The notes under the pieces are model-generated. The model saw only the letters and a program-made list of their open reading frames with translations, had not been told where the DNA came from and searched no databases. A stretch of 25,881 nucleotides of DNA, taken from an uncultured Prevotellaceae bacterium. GTDB taxonomy: Bacteria; Bacteroidota; Bacteroidia; Bacteroidales; Bacteroidaceae. The stretch spans positions 1-25,881 of the forward strand of contig CALZOH010000012.1 of assembly GCA_945827465.1 (NCBI GenBank), written 5' to 3'. Shown piece by piece: positions 6,874-15,046 of the stretch; position 1 is the first letter of the stretch, and each line of letters starts with the position of its first letter. Made by a program: the position numbers and the translations under genes.

Positions 6874-7881
6874 ATGGGAAAAATCCATGCTGTAATTACC
6901 GGCGTTGGCGGATATGTACCTGAGTATGTTCTGAACAATGACGAACTCTCTCGTATGGTTGACACCAACGACGAATGGATTATGACACGTATCGGTGTCA
7001 AGGAGCGTCGAATCTTGAATGAAGAGGGGCTGGGTACGGGTTATATGGCTCGTAAAGCCGCCAAGCAGTTGATGCAGAAGTTAAACTATGATCCTAACAC
7101 GATTGATGCAGTGATTGTAGCCACTTCGACGGCCGATTATCATTTTCCTTCTACAGCTTCCATCGTATTGGGCCATTTAGGCTTGAAGAATGCATTTGCA
7201 TTTGATATCTCTGCAGCATGTTGCGGATTCCTTTATACGATGGATCTTGCCGCTGCCATGATTGAAAGCGGACGCTACAAGAGAATCATCGTGATAGGTG
7301 CTGATAAAATGTCATCAGTGGTCGATTATACAGAGCGTGCAACTTGTCCGATTTTCGGAGATGGTGCCGGCGCTGTGATGGTAGAGCCTTCTGAGGATGA
7401 AACACTGGGTTGGAAAGACTCTAAGTTGAGTACTGACGGTAAGGGATTACCCTTCCTCTGCTTGAAAGCCGGTGGTTCGGTTTGTCCTCCCTCTTATTTT
7501 ACCATTGACCACAAGATGCACTACATCCACCAAGAGGGACGCACCGTGTTCAAGTATGCTGTGACGGCCATGAGTGACCTTACAGCCGAGATTGCTGAGC
7601 GCAACGGACTGAATAAGGATAATTTGGCTTGGGTGGTTCCCCATCAGGCCAATGTGAGAATCATTCAGGCTGTGGCTCACCGCTTGGAATTGCCGATGGA
7701 AAAAGTCATGTTGAACATTCAGCGCTATGGTAACACCAGTGCAGGAACACTTCCTTTGGCATTGTGGGACTATGAGAAGAAGTTAAAGAAAGGCGACAAC
7801 TTGATTCTGACTGCCTTCGGCGCAGGATTTGTTTCAGGTGCTGCTTATATGACTTGGGCATACGACGGTGATAAGTTGTAA
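6874..7881 (+). CDS. fabH: Beta-ketoacyl-ACP synthase III
   Basis: FabH starts type II fatty-acid synthesis by condensing an acyl-CoA primer with malonyl-ACP. The 335-residue protein shows the full catalytic triad: Cys in DISAACCGF (C116, followed by a second Cys), His in VVPHQANVR (H257) and Asn in RYGNTSAGT (N287). The length is normal. The ATG at 6874 is supported by the conserved early GVGGYVPE. It is last in the DUF177-rpmF-fabH operon and is followed by a terminator hairpin before era. The primer preference (acetyl or branched) cannot be read directly. Confidence 0.96.
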   Translation: MGKIHAVITGVGGYVPEYVLNNDELSRMVDTNDEWIMTRIGVKERRILNEEGLGTGYMARKAAKQLMQKLNYDPNTIDAVIVATSTADYHFPSTASIVLGHLGLKNAFAFDISAACCGFLYTMDLAAAMIESGRYKRIIVIGADKMSSVVDYTERATCPIFGDGAGAVMVEPSEDETLGWKDSKLSTDGKGLPFLCLKAGGSVCPPSYFTIDHKMHYIHQEGRTVFKYAVTAMSDLTAEIAERNGLNKDNLAWVVPHQANVRIIQAVAHRLELPMEKVMLNIQRYGNTSAGTLPLALWDYEKKLKKGDNLILTAFGAGFVSGAAYMTWAYDGDKL

Positions 7882-7910
7882 AATATAAATTACATAACAT
7901 ACTTCAGAAA

Positions 7911-7945
7911 AGCGCATCTCCCGATTCCGTCAGATGCGTTTTTTT
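7911..7945 (+). terminator. Intrinsic terminator between fabH and era
   Basis: A 9-bp stem (7911-7919 with 7932-7940, one G.U pair) is followed by seven T (7939-7945). It ends 15 bases before the era start codon. No TAnnTTTG box was found between it and era. Confidence 0.75.
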
Positions 7946-7960
7946 GGCAAATAAGAGGTA

Positions 7961-8845
7961 ATGGCATTCAAATCAGGTTTTGTAAATATCGTGGGAAACC
8001 CCAATGTGGGAAAATCGACCTTGATGAATCTCTTCGTGGGCGAGCGTCTTTCCATTGTGACTTTTAAGTCGCAAACAACAAGACATCGTATAATGGGCAT
8101 TCTTAACCAGGAAGATTGTCAAATTGTATTTTCTGACACTCCCGGGGTGCTGAAGCCGTGTTATAAATTGCAAGAATCAATGCGTGCCTTCAGTGAAACG
8201 GCACTGACGGATGTTGATGTGCTGGTGTATGTGACCGACGTGGTGGAGGACTGCTCTAAAAATATGGATTTTCTGGAGGAAATTCAGAAATTAGATGTTC
8301 CGAAGCTGGTGCTTATCAATAAGATTGATTTGTCTAATCAAAAGGATTTAATAGCGTTGGTGGAGAAGTGGCAAGGCATCTTACCCGGTGCAACCATCTT
8401 TCCGGTTTCAGCCAAGGCCAAGTTCAATATTGAGCCCGTGATGAAATGTATTAAGGAGAGCTTACCTGAAAATCCGCCTTATTTCGATCGCGACCAATTG
8501 ACCGATAAACCTGTAAAATTCTTTGTGTCGGAGATTATTCGGGAAAAAATACTGCTCTATTATGACAAGGAGATCCCTTATTCGGTAGAAGCCGTAGTGG
8601 AGCATTATCGTGAGACGAATGATTTGGTGAAAATAGATGCCGTGTTGTTTGTGGAGCATGAAAGTCAGAAGGGTATCCTGATTGGGCACGAGGGACGTGC
8701 TTTGAAAAAGGTATCGACCGAGGCTCGGAAATCGTTGGAAAAGTTCTTGGATAAGAAAGTTTATCTCCGTATCTTTGTGAAAGTTGACAAGGAGTGGCGC
8801 AACTCTGAAAAGAGATTGACCACGTTTGGGTATAATTTGAATTAA
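7961..8845 (+). CDS. era: GTPase Era
   Basis: Era binds the 3' end of 16S rRNA and is needed for 30S assembly. The 294-residue protein has the G1 loop GNPNVGKST (12-20), switch Thr region, G3 DTPG, G4 NKID, and a C-terminal KH domain with the GILIGHEGRALKKVSTEAR segment. The start lies directly behind the fabH terminator with almost no room for a promoter. It is therefore probably expressed by read-through or from a promoter hidden in the 3' end of fabH. It sits 15 bases before der, giving two ribosome-assembly GTPases in tandem. Confidence 0.96.
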   Translation: MAFKSGFVNIVGNPNVGKSTLMNLFVGERLSIVTFKSQTTRHRIMGILNQEDCQIVFSDTPGVLKPCYKLQESMRAFSETALTDVDVLVYVTDVVEDCSKNMDFLEEIQKLDVPKLVLINKIDLSNQKDLIALVEKWQGILPGATIFPVSAKAKFNIEPVMKCIKESLPENPPYFDRDQLTDKPVKFFVSEIIREKILLYYDKEIPYSVEAVVEHYRETNDLVKIDAVLFVEHESQKGILIGHEGRALKKVSTEARKSLEKFLDKKVYLRIFVKVDKEWRNSEKRLTTFGYNLN

Positions 8846-8860
8846 GCAATAAGAAATAGA

Positions 8861-10174
8861 ATGGGAAATTTAGTAGCCATAGTAGGCCGACCGAATGTAG
8901 GTAAATCAACGTTATTTAATCGTCTGACCAATACGCGTCATGCCATTGTGAGCGATGAGGCTGGCACCACTCGCGACCGTCAGTATGGTAAAGTGGAGTG
9001 GTGTGGCAAGATTTTCTCGGTGGTTGACACCGGTGGTTGGGTTATCAATTCCGATGATATCTTTGAAGATGCCATCCGCAAGCAGGTGATTATTGCCACC
9101 GAAGAGTGTGACCTTATTCTTTTCTTGGTTGACATCATGAATGGTATTACAGACTGGGACAATGAAGTGGCTGCGATTCTTCGTCGTTCAAAAAAGCCTG
9201 TGATTGTGGTTGCCAATAAAACCGACAGCAATGAATTGCGTTACAATTCAGCCGAGTTCTATGCTTTCGGTTTAGGTGATCCTTTCTGTATTTCTTCGTT
9301 GACCGGTAGCGGTACGGGAGATCTGCTTGACGAGGTGGTGAAGAGACTTCCGAGTGAGAGTGAGGATGAAGAAAACATCGATATACCCCGTTTTGCTGTA
9401 GTAGGAAGACCCAATGTGGGTAAGAGCAGCCTGATTAATGCTTTTATTGGTGAACAACGTCATATCGTTACTGATATTGCCGGCACTACACGTGACTCTA
9501 TTTATACCCGTTATAATAAGTTTGGCTTTGATTTTTTTCTTGTTGATACGGCCGGAATCCGTAAAAAAGGAAAAGTGAACGAAGATTTGGAATATTATTC
9601 CGTCATGCGTTCCATTCGTGCTATTGAAAACTCTGACGTATGTATTCTTCTGATTGATTCTCAGCGTGGCATTGAGGCACAGGATATGAATATCTTTCAG
9701 TTGATACAACGAAACGCTAAGAGTTTGGTGGTGTTTGTCAACAAGTGGGACTTGGTGGAAGAAAAAAACAATACGACCATCAAACATTTTGAAGAAGCCA
9801 TTCGCAGTCGATTGGCTCCCTTTGTCGATTTTCCCATTATTTTTGGTTCGGCATTGACCAACCAGCATATTTTCCGTGTCTTGGAAGTAGCGAAGAATAC
9901 TTACATCAATCGTAAACGCAAAATACCCACTCGAAAGTTCAATGAATACATGTTGCCCATTATTGAGGCCTATCCGCCAGCTTCTGTAAAGGGAAAATAT
10001 ATCAAGATCAAGTACTGCTCACAGATTCCCGGTACGCAGATACCCACTTTCGTGTTCTATGCCAATCTTCCCCAATACGTAAAAGAGCCTTATTACCGTT
10101 TCTTGGAGAATAAGATCAGGGCAGAATGGGATTTTACGGGAACGCCCATTCGCATATACATTCGTCAGAAGTAG
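8861..10174 (+). CDS. der: GTPase Der (EngA)
   Basis: Der is the double-domain GTPase of 50S subunit maturation. The 437-residue protein has two complete GTPase domains: GRPNVGKST at 8-16 with NKTD further on, and GRPNVGKSS from G182 with DTAG and NKWD. A KH-like C-terminal domain follows, from the ARKIPTR/INRKRKIPTRKFNE region onward. The length is typical. It follows era at 15 bases, and the stop is 9 bases before the start of a lipoprotein gene. This suggests an era-der-lipoprotein transcript. Confidence 0.96.
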   Translation: MGNLVAIVGRPNVGKSTLFNRLTNTRHAIVSDEAGTTRDRQYGKVEWCGKIFSVVDTGGWVINSDDIFEDAIRKQVIIATEECDLILFLVDIMNGITDWDNEVAAILRRSKKPVIVVANKTDSNELRYNSAEFYAFGLGDPFCISSLTGSGTGDLLDEVVKRLPSESEDEENIDIPRFAVVGRPNVGKSSLINAFIGEQRHIVTDIAGTTRDSIYTRYNKFGFDFFLVDTAGIRKKGKVNEDLEYYSVMRSIRAIENSDVCILLIDSQRGIEAQDMNIFQLIQRNAKSLVVFVNKWDLVEEKNNTTIKHFEEAIRSRLAPFVDFPIIFGSALTNQHIFRVLEVAKNTYINRKRKIPTRKFNEYMLPIIEAYPPASVKGKYIKIKYCSQIPGTQIPTFVFYANLPQYVKEPYYRFLENKIRAEWDFTGTPIRIYIRQK

Positions 10175-10183
10175 TTGAAAGCA

Positions 10184-10579
10184 ATGAGAAACCTTCTTGC
10201 GGCTTTATGCTTACTCTGTGCAGTGGGTATTAGTATGTGCAGTTGTTCGGATCAGGAATTGAAAGATCCATCGAAGGCTGCAGTGAAGTACATGCAGTAC
10301 TTGGTAGATGGAAAGTACGATGAGTACATATCCGAAATGGTATCTTGCGATAGTGCATCTGCCGCCTACAAGCAAAATATGAAAGTGATGTTGAAGCAAA
10401 TGGTTGTGTCAAAGTTTCAGGGCGAGGGTGCGGTGAAAGAGATACATTATGTGCGTCAGCAGGGAGGAAATGACGAACAAGCCGTGATGGTATTTCTCCA
10501 ATTAACTTATGCCAATGGTTCTACAGAAAGTATGATGTTGCCTCTGCTTTGGGCTGACGGCCGTTGGAGATTGAGATAA
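10184..10579 (+). CDS. Small DUF4878-like lipoprotein
   Basis: The 131-residue protein has a type II signal peptide (MRNLLAALCLLCAVGISMCS) and a lipidation cysteine at C21 in MCSC. The mature part (DPSKAAVKYMQYLVDGKYDEY...WADGRWRLR) resembles small Bacteroidota lipoproteins of the DUF4878/NTF2-like kind; this assignment is tentative. A longer reading from TTG at 10175 is possible, but the ATG at 10184 gives the standard signal peptide. It directly follows der by 9 bases and is probably co-transcribed, although no functional link is known. Confidence 0.75.
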   Translation: MRNLLAALCLLCAVGISMCSCSDQELKDPSKAAVKYMQYLVDGKYDEYISEMVSCDSASAAYKQNMKVMLKQMVVSKFQGEGAVKEIHYVRQQGGNDEQAVMVFLQLTYANGSTESMMLPLLWADGRWRLR

Positions 10580-10680
10580 ACGGAGAAGGGCAAGCGTTTA
10601 AAGTTGCTAATCAGATATAGTTGTTATCAATAATTCATCTATTTTATTTCTGATAGCTCGGTCGTTTTTTTCAAAAGATG

Positions 10681-10688
10681 TACCTTTG
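10681..10688 (+). promoter_or_regulatory. -7 promoter box of the TPR gene
   Basis: TACCTTTG followed by CA matches the Bacteroidota -7 consensus and ends 21 bases before the ATG at 10710. No matching -33 box was seen at the standard spacing. Confidence 0.7.
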
Positions 10689-10709
10689 CAAAACTTAAAG
10701 GTTGGTAAA

Positions 10710-11972
10710 ATGAAGAAGATTATTATTCTTTTGATAGGTTTCGTTATTTGTGTAACCAACGTATTTGCCCAAAAGCAATTAAAGGAAGTCCGTGCCTCGA
10801 TGAAGGCTAAGAACTATCAGAATGTAGTGAATGCCGTTGAGAAATACAAGGCCGACAGTGCCATCATGAATAATCCGGAGTTATATTGGTTAGGAGCTGA
10901 AGCTCAAAGGAAAATCAATGACCAGTTTAATCTGAAACTTTATCTGAAAACAGCCAATACTAACGATACGATTAGCTATTTTTCTACGCAGTATGCTATT
11001 TTCAACTATCTTATTAAATGTGATGAGTTGGAAAGTGTTCCTGACAAGAATGGAAAAGTCAAGAACAAAAGCCGCAAAAAAATTTATTCCATCTTGAAGA
11101 GTTATCGTCCCAATCTTTTTAATGCCGGACTTTTCTTTATCAAGAAGAAACAATACAAAGAGGCGAATCAATACTTCTCAATGTATATTAATGTGACTGA
11201 TACGCCTATTTTCATTGCAGATAGTTTGCGTAAGACCGACCCCAAAATGCCACGTGCTGCCTTTTGGTCATTGACCAGCAGTTATGCTTTAAATGATTTC
11301 AAGGGCGTTTTTACGTTTGAAGATCTTGCGATGCGTGATACGGTCAACACACGTTTGACTCTACAATACAAGGTAATGGCTTATTTGGCCTTGAAGGATA
11401 CTCCCAATATGGTGAGAGAACTTAAAAATGGTGTGCGCTATGTTCCCAATGACTTGTTCTTTTTCTCCCGTTTGGCTGATTACTATAACTCGGTGCAGGA
11501 TTATAAAAGTGGAATGGCGCTTTGCGATAGCATGATTAAGATTGACGATAAACAATTGATGTATAAGTTTGCCAAAAGCGTGATATACTTCCACCTCAAG
11601 GATTATGACAAGTGCATCGAACTTTCAAAATATGTTTTAGACAAGGATTCGGCTAATGTTGATGCTCATTACTATTTAGCCAGTTGTTATTTCAATCAGG
11701 CTATTGTGATAGACGATAATCTCAAGACAGATACCGATGAACAGACCTTTGTCAGCAAGCGAGCCATGGTAAAAAATCTTTATGAAATGGCTTTACCCTA
11801 TTTTGAGTATTATCGTCAGAAGAGTCCGGAAACTTCAGACCGTTGGGCACTGCCATTATATCGTATCTATCTTTATTTAAACATGGGTAAGCAGTTTGCG
11901 GAGATTGACCAATTGCTTTCAAAGATTGAAAAGGAGAAAGAGGCGAAGGCTGCGGAACAAAAAAAGAAATAA
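10710..11972 (+). CDS. Secreted tetratricopeptide-repeat protein
   Basis: The 420-residue protein has an N-terminal signal peptide (MKKIIILLIGFVICVTNVFA, cleavage before Gln21) and then helical pairs of TPR type, clearest around QYKEANQYF, DYKSGMALCDSMIKID and DYDKCIELSKYVLDKDSANVDAHYYLASCYFNQA. The C-terminus is a charged Lys/Glu tail. It is probably periplasmic and a protein-protein scaffold. I do not recognise a specific family. The ATG at 10710 is chosen because an earlier TTG lies inside the promoter box. It is monocistronic, followed by a tRNA-Gly gene. Confidence 0.8.
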   Translation: MKKIIILLIGFVICVTNVFAQKQLKEVRASMKAKNYQNVVNAVEKYKADSAIMNNPELYWLGAEAQRKINDQFNLKLYLKTANTNDTISYFSTQYAIFNYLIKCDELESVPDKNGKVKNKSRKKIYSILKSYRPNLFNAGLFFIKKKQYKEANQYFSMYINVTDTPIFIADSLRKTDPKMPRAAFWSLTSSYALNDFKGVFTFEDLAMRDTVNTRLTLQYKVMAYLALKDTPNMVRELKNGVRYVPNDLFFFSRLADYYNSVQDYKSGMALCDSMIKIDDKQLMYKFAKSVIYFHLKDYDKCIELSKYVLDKDSANVDAHYYLASCYFNQAIVIDDNLKTDTDEQTFVSKRAMVKNLYEMALPYFEYYRQKSPETSDRWALPLYRIYLYLNMGKQFAEIDQLLSKIEKEKEAKAAEQKKK

Positions 11973-11987
11973 TTCGTATAGAAAAAA

Positions 11988-12026
11988 GGTATCGCTACAT
12001 TCGCAGAGTCAGAATTTAGTGATACC
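11988..12026. repeat. Inverted repeat overlapping the tRNA-Gly promoter
   Basis: Ten-base arms GGTATCGCTA (11988-11997) and TAGTGATACC (12017-12026) pair with one G.U and a 19-base loop. The right arm runs into the -7 box TACCTTTG of tRNA-Gly. It could be a 3' end structure for the TPR transcript or an operator-like site. It has no T-tract, only TTTG. Confidence 0.5.
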
Positions 12027-12030
12027 TTTG
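12023..12030 (+). promoter_or_regulatory. -7 promoter box of tRNA-Gly
   Basis: TACCTTTG lies 12 bases upstream of the tRNA 5' end. An imperfect -33 element (TTCG) begins at 12000, with 19 bases between the two. The short spacing means the primary transcript would start only a few bases before the mature tRNA. Confidence 0.7.
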
Positions 12031-12042
12031 CAATACGTTCAT

Positions 12043-12115
12043 GCGGTAATGGCTCAGTTGGTAGAGCATTGGCTTCCCAAGCCGAGGGTCGCGGGTTCGA
12101 GTCCCGTTTACCGCT
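12043..12115 (+). tRNA. tRNA-Gly (anticodon CCC)
   Basis: A full cloverleaf is visible: acceptor GCGGTAA/TTACCGC with T as discriminator, D arm GCTC...GAGC, anticodon stem TTGGC/GCCGA with loop TTCCCAA (anticodon CCC, reads GGG), and T arm GCGGG-TTCGAGT-CCCGT. CCA is not encoded. It has its own promoter box, and a hairpin with T-run follows about 60 bases downstream. Confidence 0.95.
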
Positions 12116-12173
12116 CTCGAATGATAAATTTTTTCATAACTAAATTCAGTAGTATTCATAATGCTACATGGAA

Positions 12174-12203
12174 GGATGCGTTGGGAGACGTATCCTTTTC
12201 TTT
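12174..12203 (+). terminator. Probable terminator of tRNA-Gly
   Basis: An 8-bp stem GGATGCGT/ACGTATCC (12174-12181 with 12188-12195, one G.U pair) with a 6-base loop is followed by TTTTCTTTA. It is oriented for the plus-strand tRNA transcript. Confidence 0.65.
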
Positions 12204-12228
12204 ATTTATGGCGGGATAGATATCCACA

Positions 12229-12276
12229 AAGCGAAGGCTTTCTTTTTTGCTTAAGTGGAAGTGAAAGCCTTCGCTT
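12229..12276. repeat. Perfect 14-bp inverted repeat at the convergent junction
   Basis: The arms at 12229-12242 and 12263-12276 are exact complements around a 20-base loop. It lies between the tRNA-Gly terminator and the 3' end of the minus-strand his operon. It probably marks the 3' end of the his transcript, although no T-tract follows on either strand. A T-run sits inside the loop instead. Confidence 0.55.
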
Positions 12277-12344
12277 GAATGAAATTAAGAAGTCGTTTTG
12301 ACAGATGTTCTTACTGTAAATGATAGTTGCCGATATTTTCGGTG

Positions 12345-12923
12345 TTATTTCCCTTTTGAGCCAGTGATTTCCACCAATTCAAATTCAAGATCAATCACCG
12401 AGTCCCTCCAATTCGGGGATTCATCTTCTTCGGTTTCTTCGCAAATATGGCTCTCCAGTACGTGCTTGATACCCGGTTGCCCGAAGTAAGTCTCTATTTT
12501 ACCTCTCAGTAATAGTTTCCGGTGAAGGATATCAGGATTCTCCGGCAAATTAAGATTCTTTCTTAGCGTAGTACCGCTCGGCAGTGAGATGGGAAAACAA
12601 TGTTTGGTGTCGGTTTCGCCCACAAAGTCTGCCAGCAGTAAGTTACTTCCTTTGGTGAAGGGTGGCTGAAAGCTTGCCTTGCTGATGGCAGTCCCTTCTA
12701 CGCATCCCACCACATATCCTTCAATCCAAACCGTATCGCCCAGCCACTCCATGGCTTCGGTTACACTCATTCTTTCCACGGTTTGGTAGTACTGCTCGTC
12801 CTTCTGATTGTTCTCGCCTGCTGCTGTTGGTTCCTCGTCCTCGTCCAGCACAATGCCGTCGCAGGAGAAGGTCAGCAGGGCACCTGTCAGCAACATCAGG
12901 AGTAATGAGAGCACCTGTTTCAT
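12345..12923 (-). CDS. DUF6359-like lipoprotein at the end of the his operon
   Basis: The 192-residue protein has a lipoprotein signal (MKQVLSLLLMLLTGALLTFS, lipidation at C21), an acidic linker, then a beta-rich domain. Segments of that domain, GDTVWIEGYVVGCV and SNLLLAD and LRGKIETYFGQPGIKHV, match the OB-fold-like DUF6359 domains of Bacteroidota. The function is unknown; an outer-membrane-anchored location is expected. Its ATG overlaps the TGA of hisB in ATGA, so translation is coupled to histidine biosynthesis. A biosynthetic role is not supported by any motif, and the position may simply exploit the operon. Confidence 0.75.
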   Translation of the reverse strand: MKQVLSLLLMLLTGALLTFSCDGIVLDEDEEPTAAGENNQKDEQYYQTVERMSVTEAMEWLGDTVWIEGYVVGCVEGTAISKASFQPPFTKGSNLLLADFVGETDTKHCFPISLPSGTTLRKNLNLPENPDILHRKLLLRGKIETYFGQPGIKHVLESHICEETEEDESPNWRDSVIDLEFELVEITGSKGK

Positions 12924-13987
12924 AACGTTCCTTTACTGCTTGGCAGTTGCATATTGTCTAAATCGCGTGCTACAGCCATTTTAAGGGCGCGGGCAAACGC
13001 TTTGAAGATACCTTCAATCTTGTGGTGCTCGTTGCCTCCTTCTGCCTTTATGTTCAGATTCATGCGCGCGGTGTCTGATAGGCTTTTGAAGAAGTGGAAA
13101 AACATTTCCGTAGGCATTTCTCCGATACGTTCGCGTTTGAATTCAGCATCCCAAACCAGCCATGGTCTTCCGCCCAGATCGATAGCCACCTGACATAGAC
13201 AGTCATCCATGGGCAAACAAAATCCATAGCGCTGCAATCCGAGTTTATTGCCCACGGCCTTGAGAAGACATTCGCCCAAAGCCAGTCCGGTGTCTTCAAT
13301 GGTGTGGTGCTCGTCTACTTGCAGGTCTCCTTTCACTTTCACGCGCAGGTCAATGTTGCCATGTCGTGCAATTTGTTCCAACATGTGGTCGAAAAAGCCC
13401 AGTCCTGTGCTGATTTCACATTGTCCTGTTCCGTCCAGTCCCATCCACACATCAATGTCGGTCTCACGGGTAGTGCGTCGCACTTCTGCACAGCGTGCCG
13501 AGCTCAACACGCGGTTGCGGATGTCTGTCCATGTGAGAGATTCTGACAGAATGAGGGCCTGGCAACCCATGTTGCGGGCAAATTCGGCATCGGTAGCACG
13601 GTCGCCAATCATAAAAGAGTGGAGGAGATCGTAGTCGCCCGTCAGGTAGGCTCCCATCATGCCTATGCCCGGTTTCCGGGTGGGCAGTCCATCTTCTGGA
13701 AAACTGCGGTCGAGTAGGATGTCATCAAACTTGACGCCTACACTGTCGAGGGTGTCGAGCAGGAGTTGCTGAAAGGTGTCGAACACCTCTTGCGGATAGG
13801 CTGCTGTACCCAGACCGTCTTGATTGCTTACCATGACGAGTTCATAATCGCTGGCTTTCACTATGTCTGCCAATGCGGTGAGGCATCCCGGTACAAACGA
13901 AAACTTTTCTATTGAGTCAATTTGTTCGTCAGCCGGTTCACGAATCAGTGTGCCGTCGCGGTCGATGAATAAGGCTTTCTTCTTCAT
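12920..13987 (-). CDS. hisB: Bifunctional histidinol-phosphatase / imidazoleglycerol-phosphate dehydratase
   Basis: The enzyme catalyses steps 6 and 8 of histidine synthesis. The N-terminal HAD phosphatase domain (about 1-160) has the nucleophile motif FIDRDGTL (D9, D11) and the conserved SNQDGLGT segment. The C-terminal dehydratase domain (about 165-355) has the metal-binding repeats FFDHMLEQIARHG, DEHHTIEDTG and EHHKIEGIFKAFARAL. The fused form is known from enterobacteria and Bacteroidota. At 355 residues both domains are full length. It follows hisC by 24 bases on the minus strand and overlaps the next lipoprotein gene by 4 bases. Confidence 0.96.
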   Translation of the reverse strand: MKKKALFIDRDGTLIREPADEQIDSIEKFSFVPGCLTALADIVKASDYELVMVSNQDGLGTAAYPQEVFDTFQQLLLDTLDSVGVKFDDILLDRSFPEDGLPTRKPGIGMMGAYLTGDYDLLHSFMIGDRATDAEFARNMGCQALILSESLTWTDIRNRVLSSARCAEVRRTTRETDIDVWMGLDGTGQCEISTGLGFFDHMLEQIARHGNIDLRVKVKGDLQVDEHHTIEDTGLALGECLLKAVGNKLGLQRYGFCLPMDDCLCQVAIDLGGRPWLVWDAEFKRERIGEMPTEMFFHFFKSLSDTARMNLNIKAEGGNEHHKIEGIFKAFARALKMAVARDLDNMQLPSSKGTL

Positions 13988-14011
13988 AATATGAAACTAT
14001 AGGGTGATGGT

Positions 14012-15046
14012 TCAATATTTTCTTAGAGCAGCGAGTAGGGTGCTGTTTTCGTTGGGCGTACCCACGGTTATGCGCAAGCAGTTGTCGCAGAGTGTTACCT
14101 TGTGTCGGTTTCGCACTACTACACCGCAATCAATCAGATAATTGTAAATATCGGTGGCATTTCTCATTTTGGCTAAAAAGAAATTAGCTTCCGAAGGGTA
14201 CACCTTTAGGCAAATGGGCAGTTCTTCTATGGCAGCCATCAGTTTTGGACGTTCGTCAAGCACTTGCATTACCCATCGTTCCACTTCCCTGCGATTGTGG
14301 AGGAGTGAAAGTGCCTCTTTTTGTGTCAGCAAGTTTACGTTATAAGGATATTTCACCTTATTGAAATAGCTGATAATCTTGGGTGAGGCAAAAGCGAGTC
14401 CCAATCGGATGCTTGCAGCCGCCCATGCCTTTGAAAACGTATTGAGTACAATCAGATTGGGAAATTGATCCAACTGAAGTCTGAAGGGCATCCGTTCCGA
14501 GAAATCTGAATAGGCTTCGTCCACCACGACAATGCCTTCAAAGTTGCGCAAAATCTTTTCGATTTCTTCGGCAGCGAGAGGATTGCCTGTAGGATTGTTT
14601 GGACTGCAGAGCCAAATTACCTTTGTCAGCTCGTCGGTAGCTTCAAGTACTCGGTCTGCCACTAAGTCGAAATGTTCATCGAGCAATACGCGTCGGTAAG
14701 CCACATTATTCACTTCTGCGCATACTCCGTACATGCCGTAAGTGGGTTCGATGGCTACAACATTGTCTTTTCCCGGTTCGCAAAAGATGCGATACACCAA
14801 GTCAATGGCTTCATCGCTACCATTACCCAAAAACATTTGTTCTGCGCGCACTCCTTTTATGCGTTCAAGGGCTTTCTTTACTTCTTCTTGCAGTGGGTCA
14901 GGGTAACGGTTTAGCGGTTGGTTGTAAGGATTCTCGTTCGCGTCAAGAAACACTTCTGCTTTGCGGCCGCGAAACTCATCTCGGGCACAGCTATAGGGTT
15001 TTAGGGCCAGGATGTTGGGTCTGACCAGTTGTGATAATTCTTTCAT
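14012..15046 (-). CDS. hisC: Histidinol-phosphate aminotransferase
   Basis: This is a PLP-dependent class II aminotransferase that makes histidinol phosphate from imidazole acetol phosphate and glutamate. The 344-residue protein contains DANENPYNQPLNRYPDP near the N-terminus, LGNGSDEAIDL, WLCSPNNPTGN, the VVDEAYSDF segment, and the Schiff-base lysine K206 in NTFSKAWAAASIRLG. Its ATG overlaps the TGA of hisD (ATGA), indicating coupled translation. It is full length with no anomalies. Confidence 0.96.
   Translation of the reverse strand: MKELSQLVRPNILALKPYSCARDEFRGRKAEVFLDANENPYNQPLNRYPDPLQEEVKKALERIKGVRAEQMFLGNGSDEAIDLVYRIFCEPGKDNVVAIEPTYGMYGVCAEVNNVAYRRVLLDEHFDLVADRVLEATDELTKVIWLCSPNNPTGNPLAAEEIEKILRNFEGIVVVDEAYSDFSERMPFRLQLDQFPNLIVLNTFSKAWAAASIRLGLAFASPKIISYFNKVKYPYNVNLLTQKEALSLLHNRREVERWVMQVLDERPKLMAAIEELPICLKVYPSEANFFLAKMRNATDIYNYLIDCGVVVRNRHKVTLCDNCLRITVGTPNENSTLLAALRKY

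Noticed and set aside
9272..9868. 198-codon frame antisense to der
   Set aside because: Shadow of der with no recognisable protein features.
10577..10600. TAAACG/CGTTTA hairpin after the der-linked lipoprotein as a terminator
   Set aside because: Only six pairs, a 12-base loop and no T-tract.
10686..10709. TTG start for the TPR protein
   Set aside because: The TTG is part of the -7 box TACCTTTG; the ATG at 10710 gives a proper signal peptide.
11896..12219. 107-codon frame running through tRNA-Gly
   Set aside because: It overlaps the end of the TPR gene and the tRNA, and has no protein-like character.
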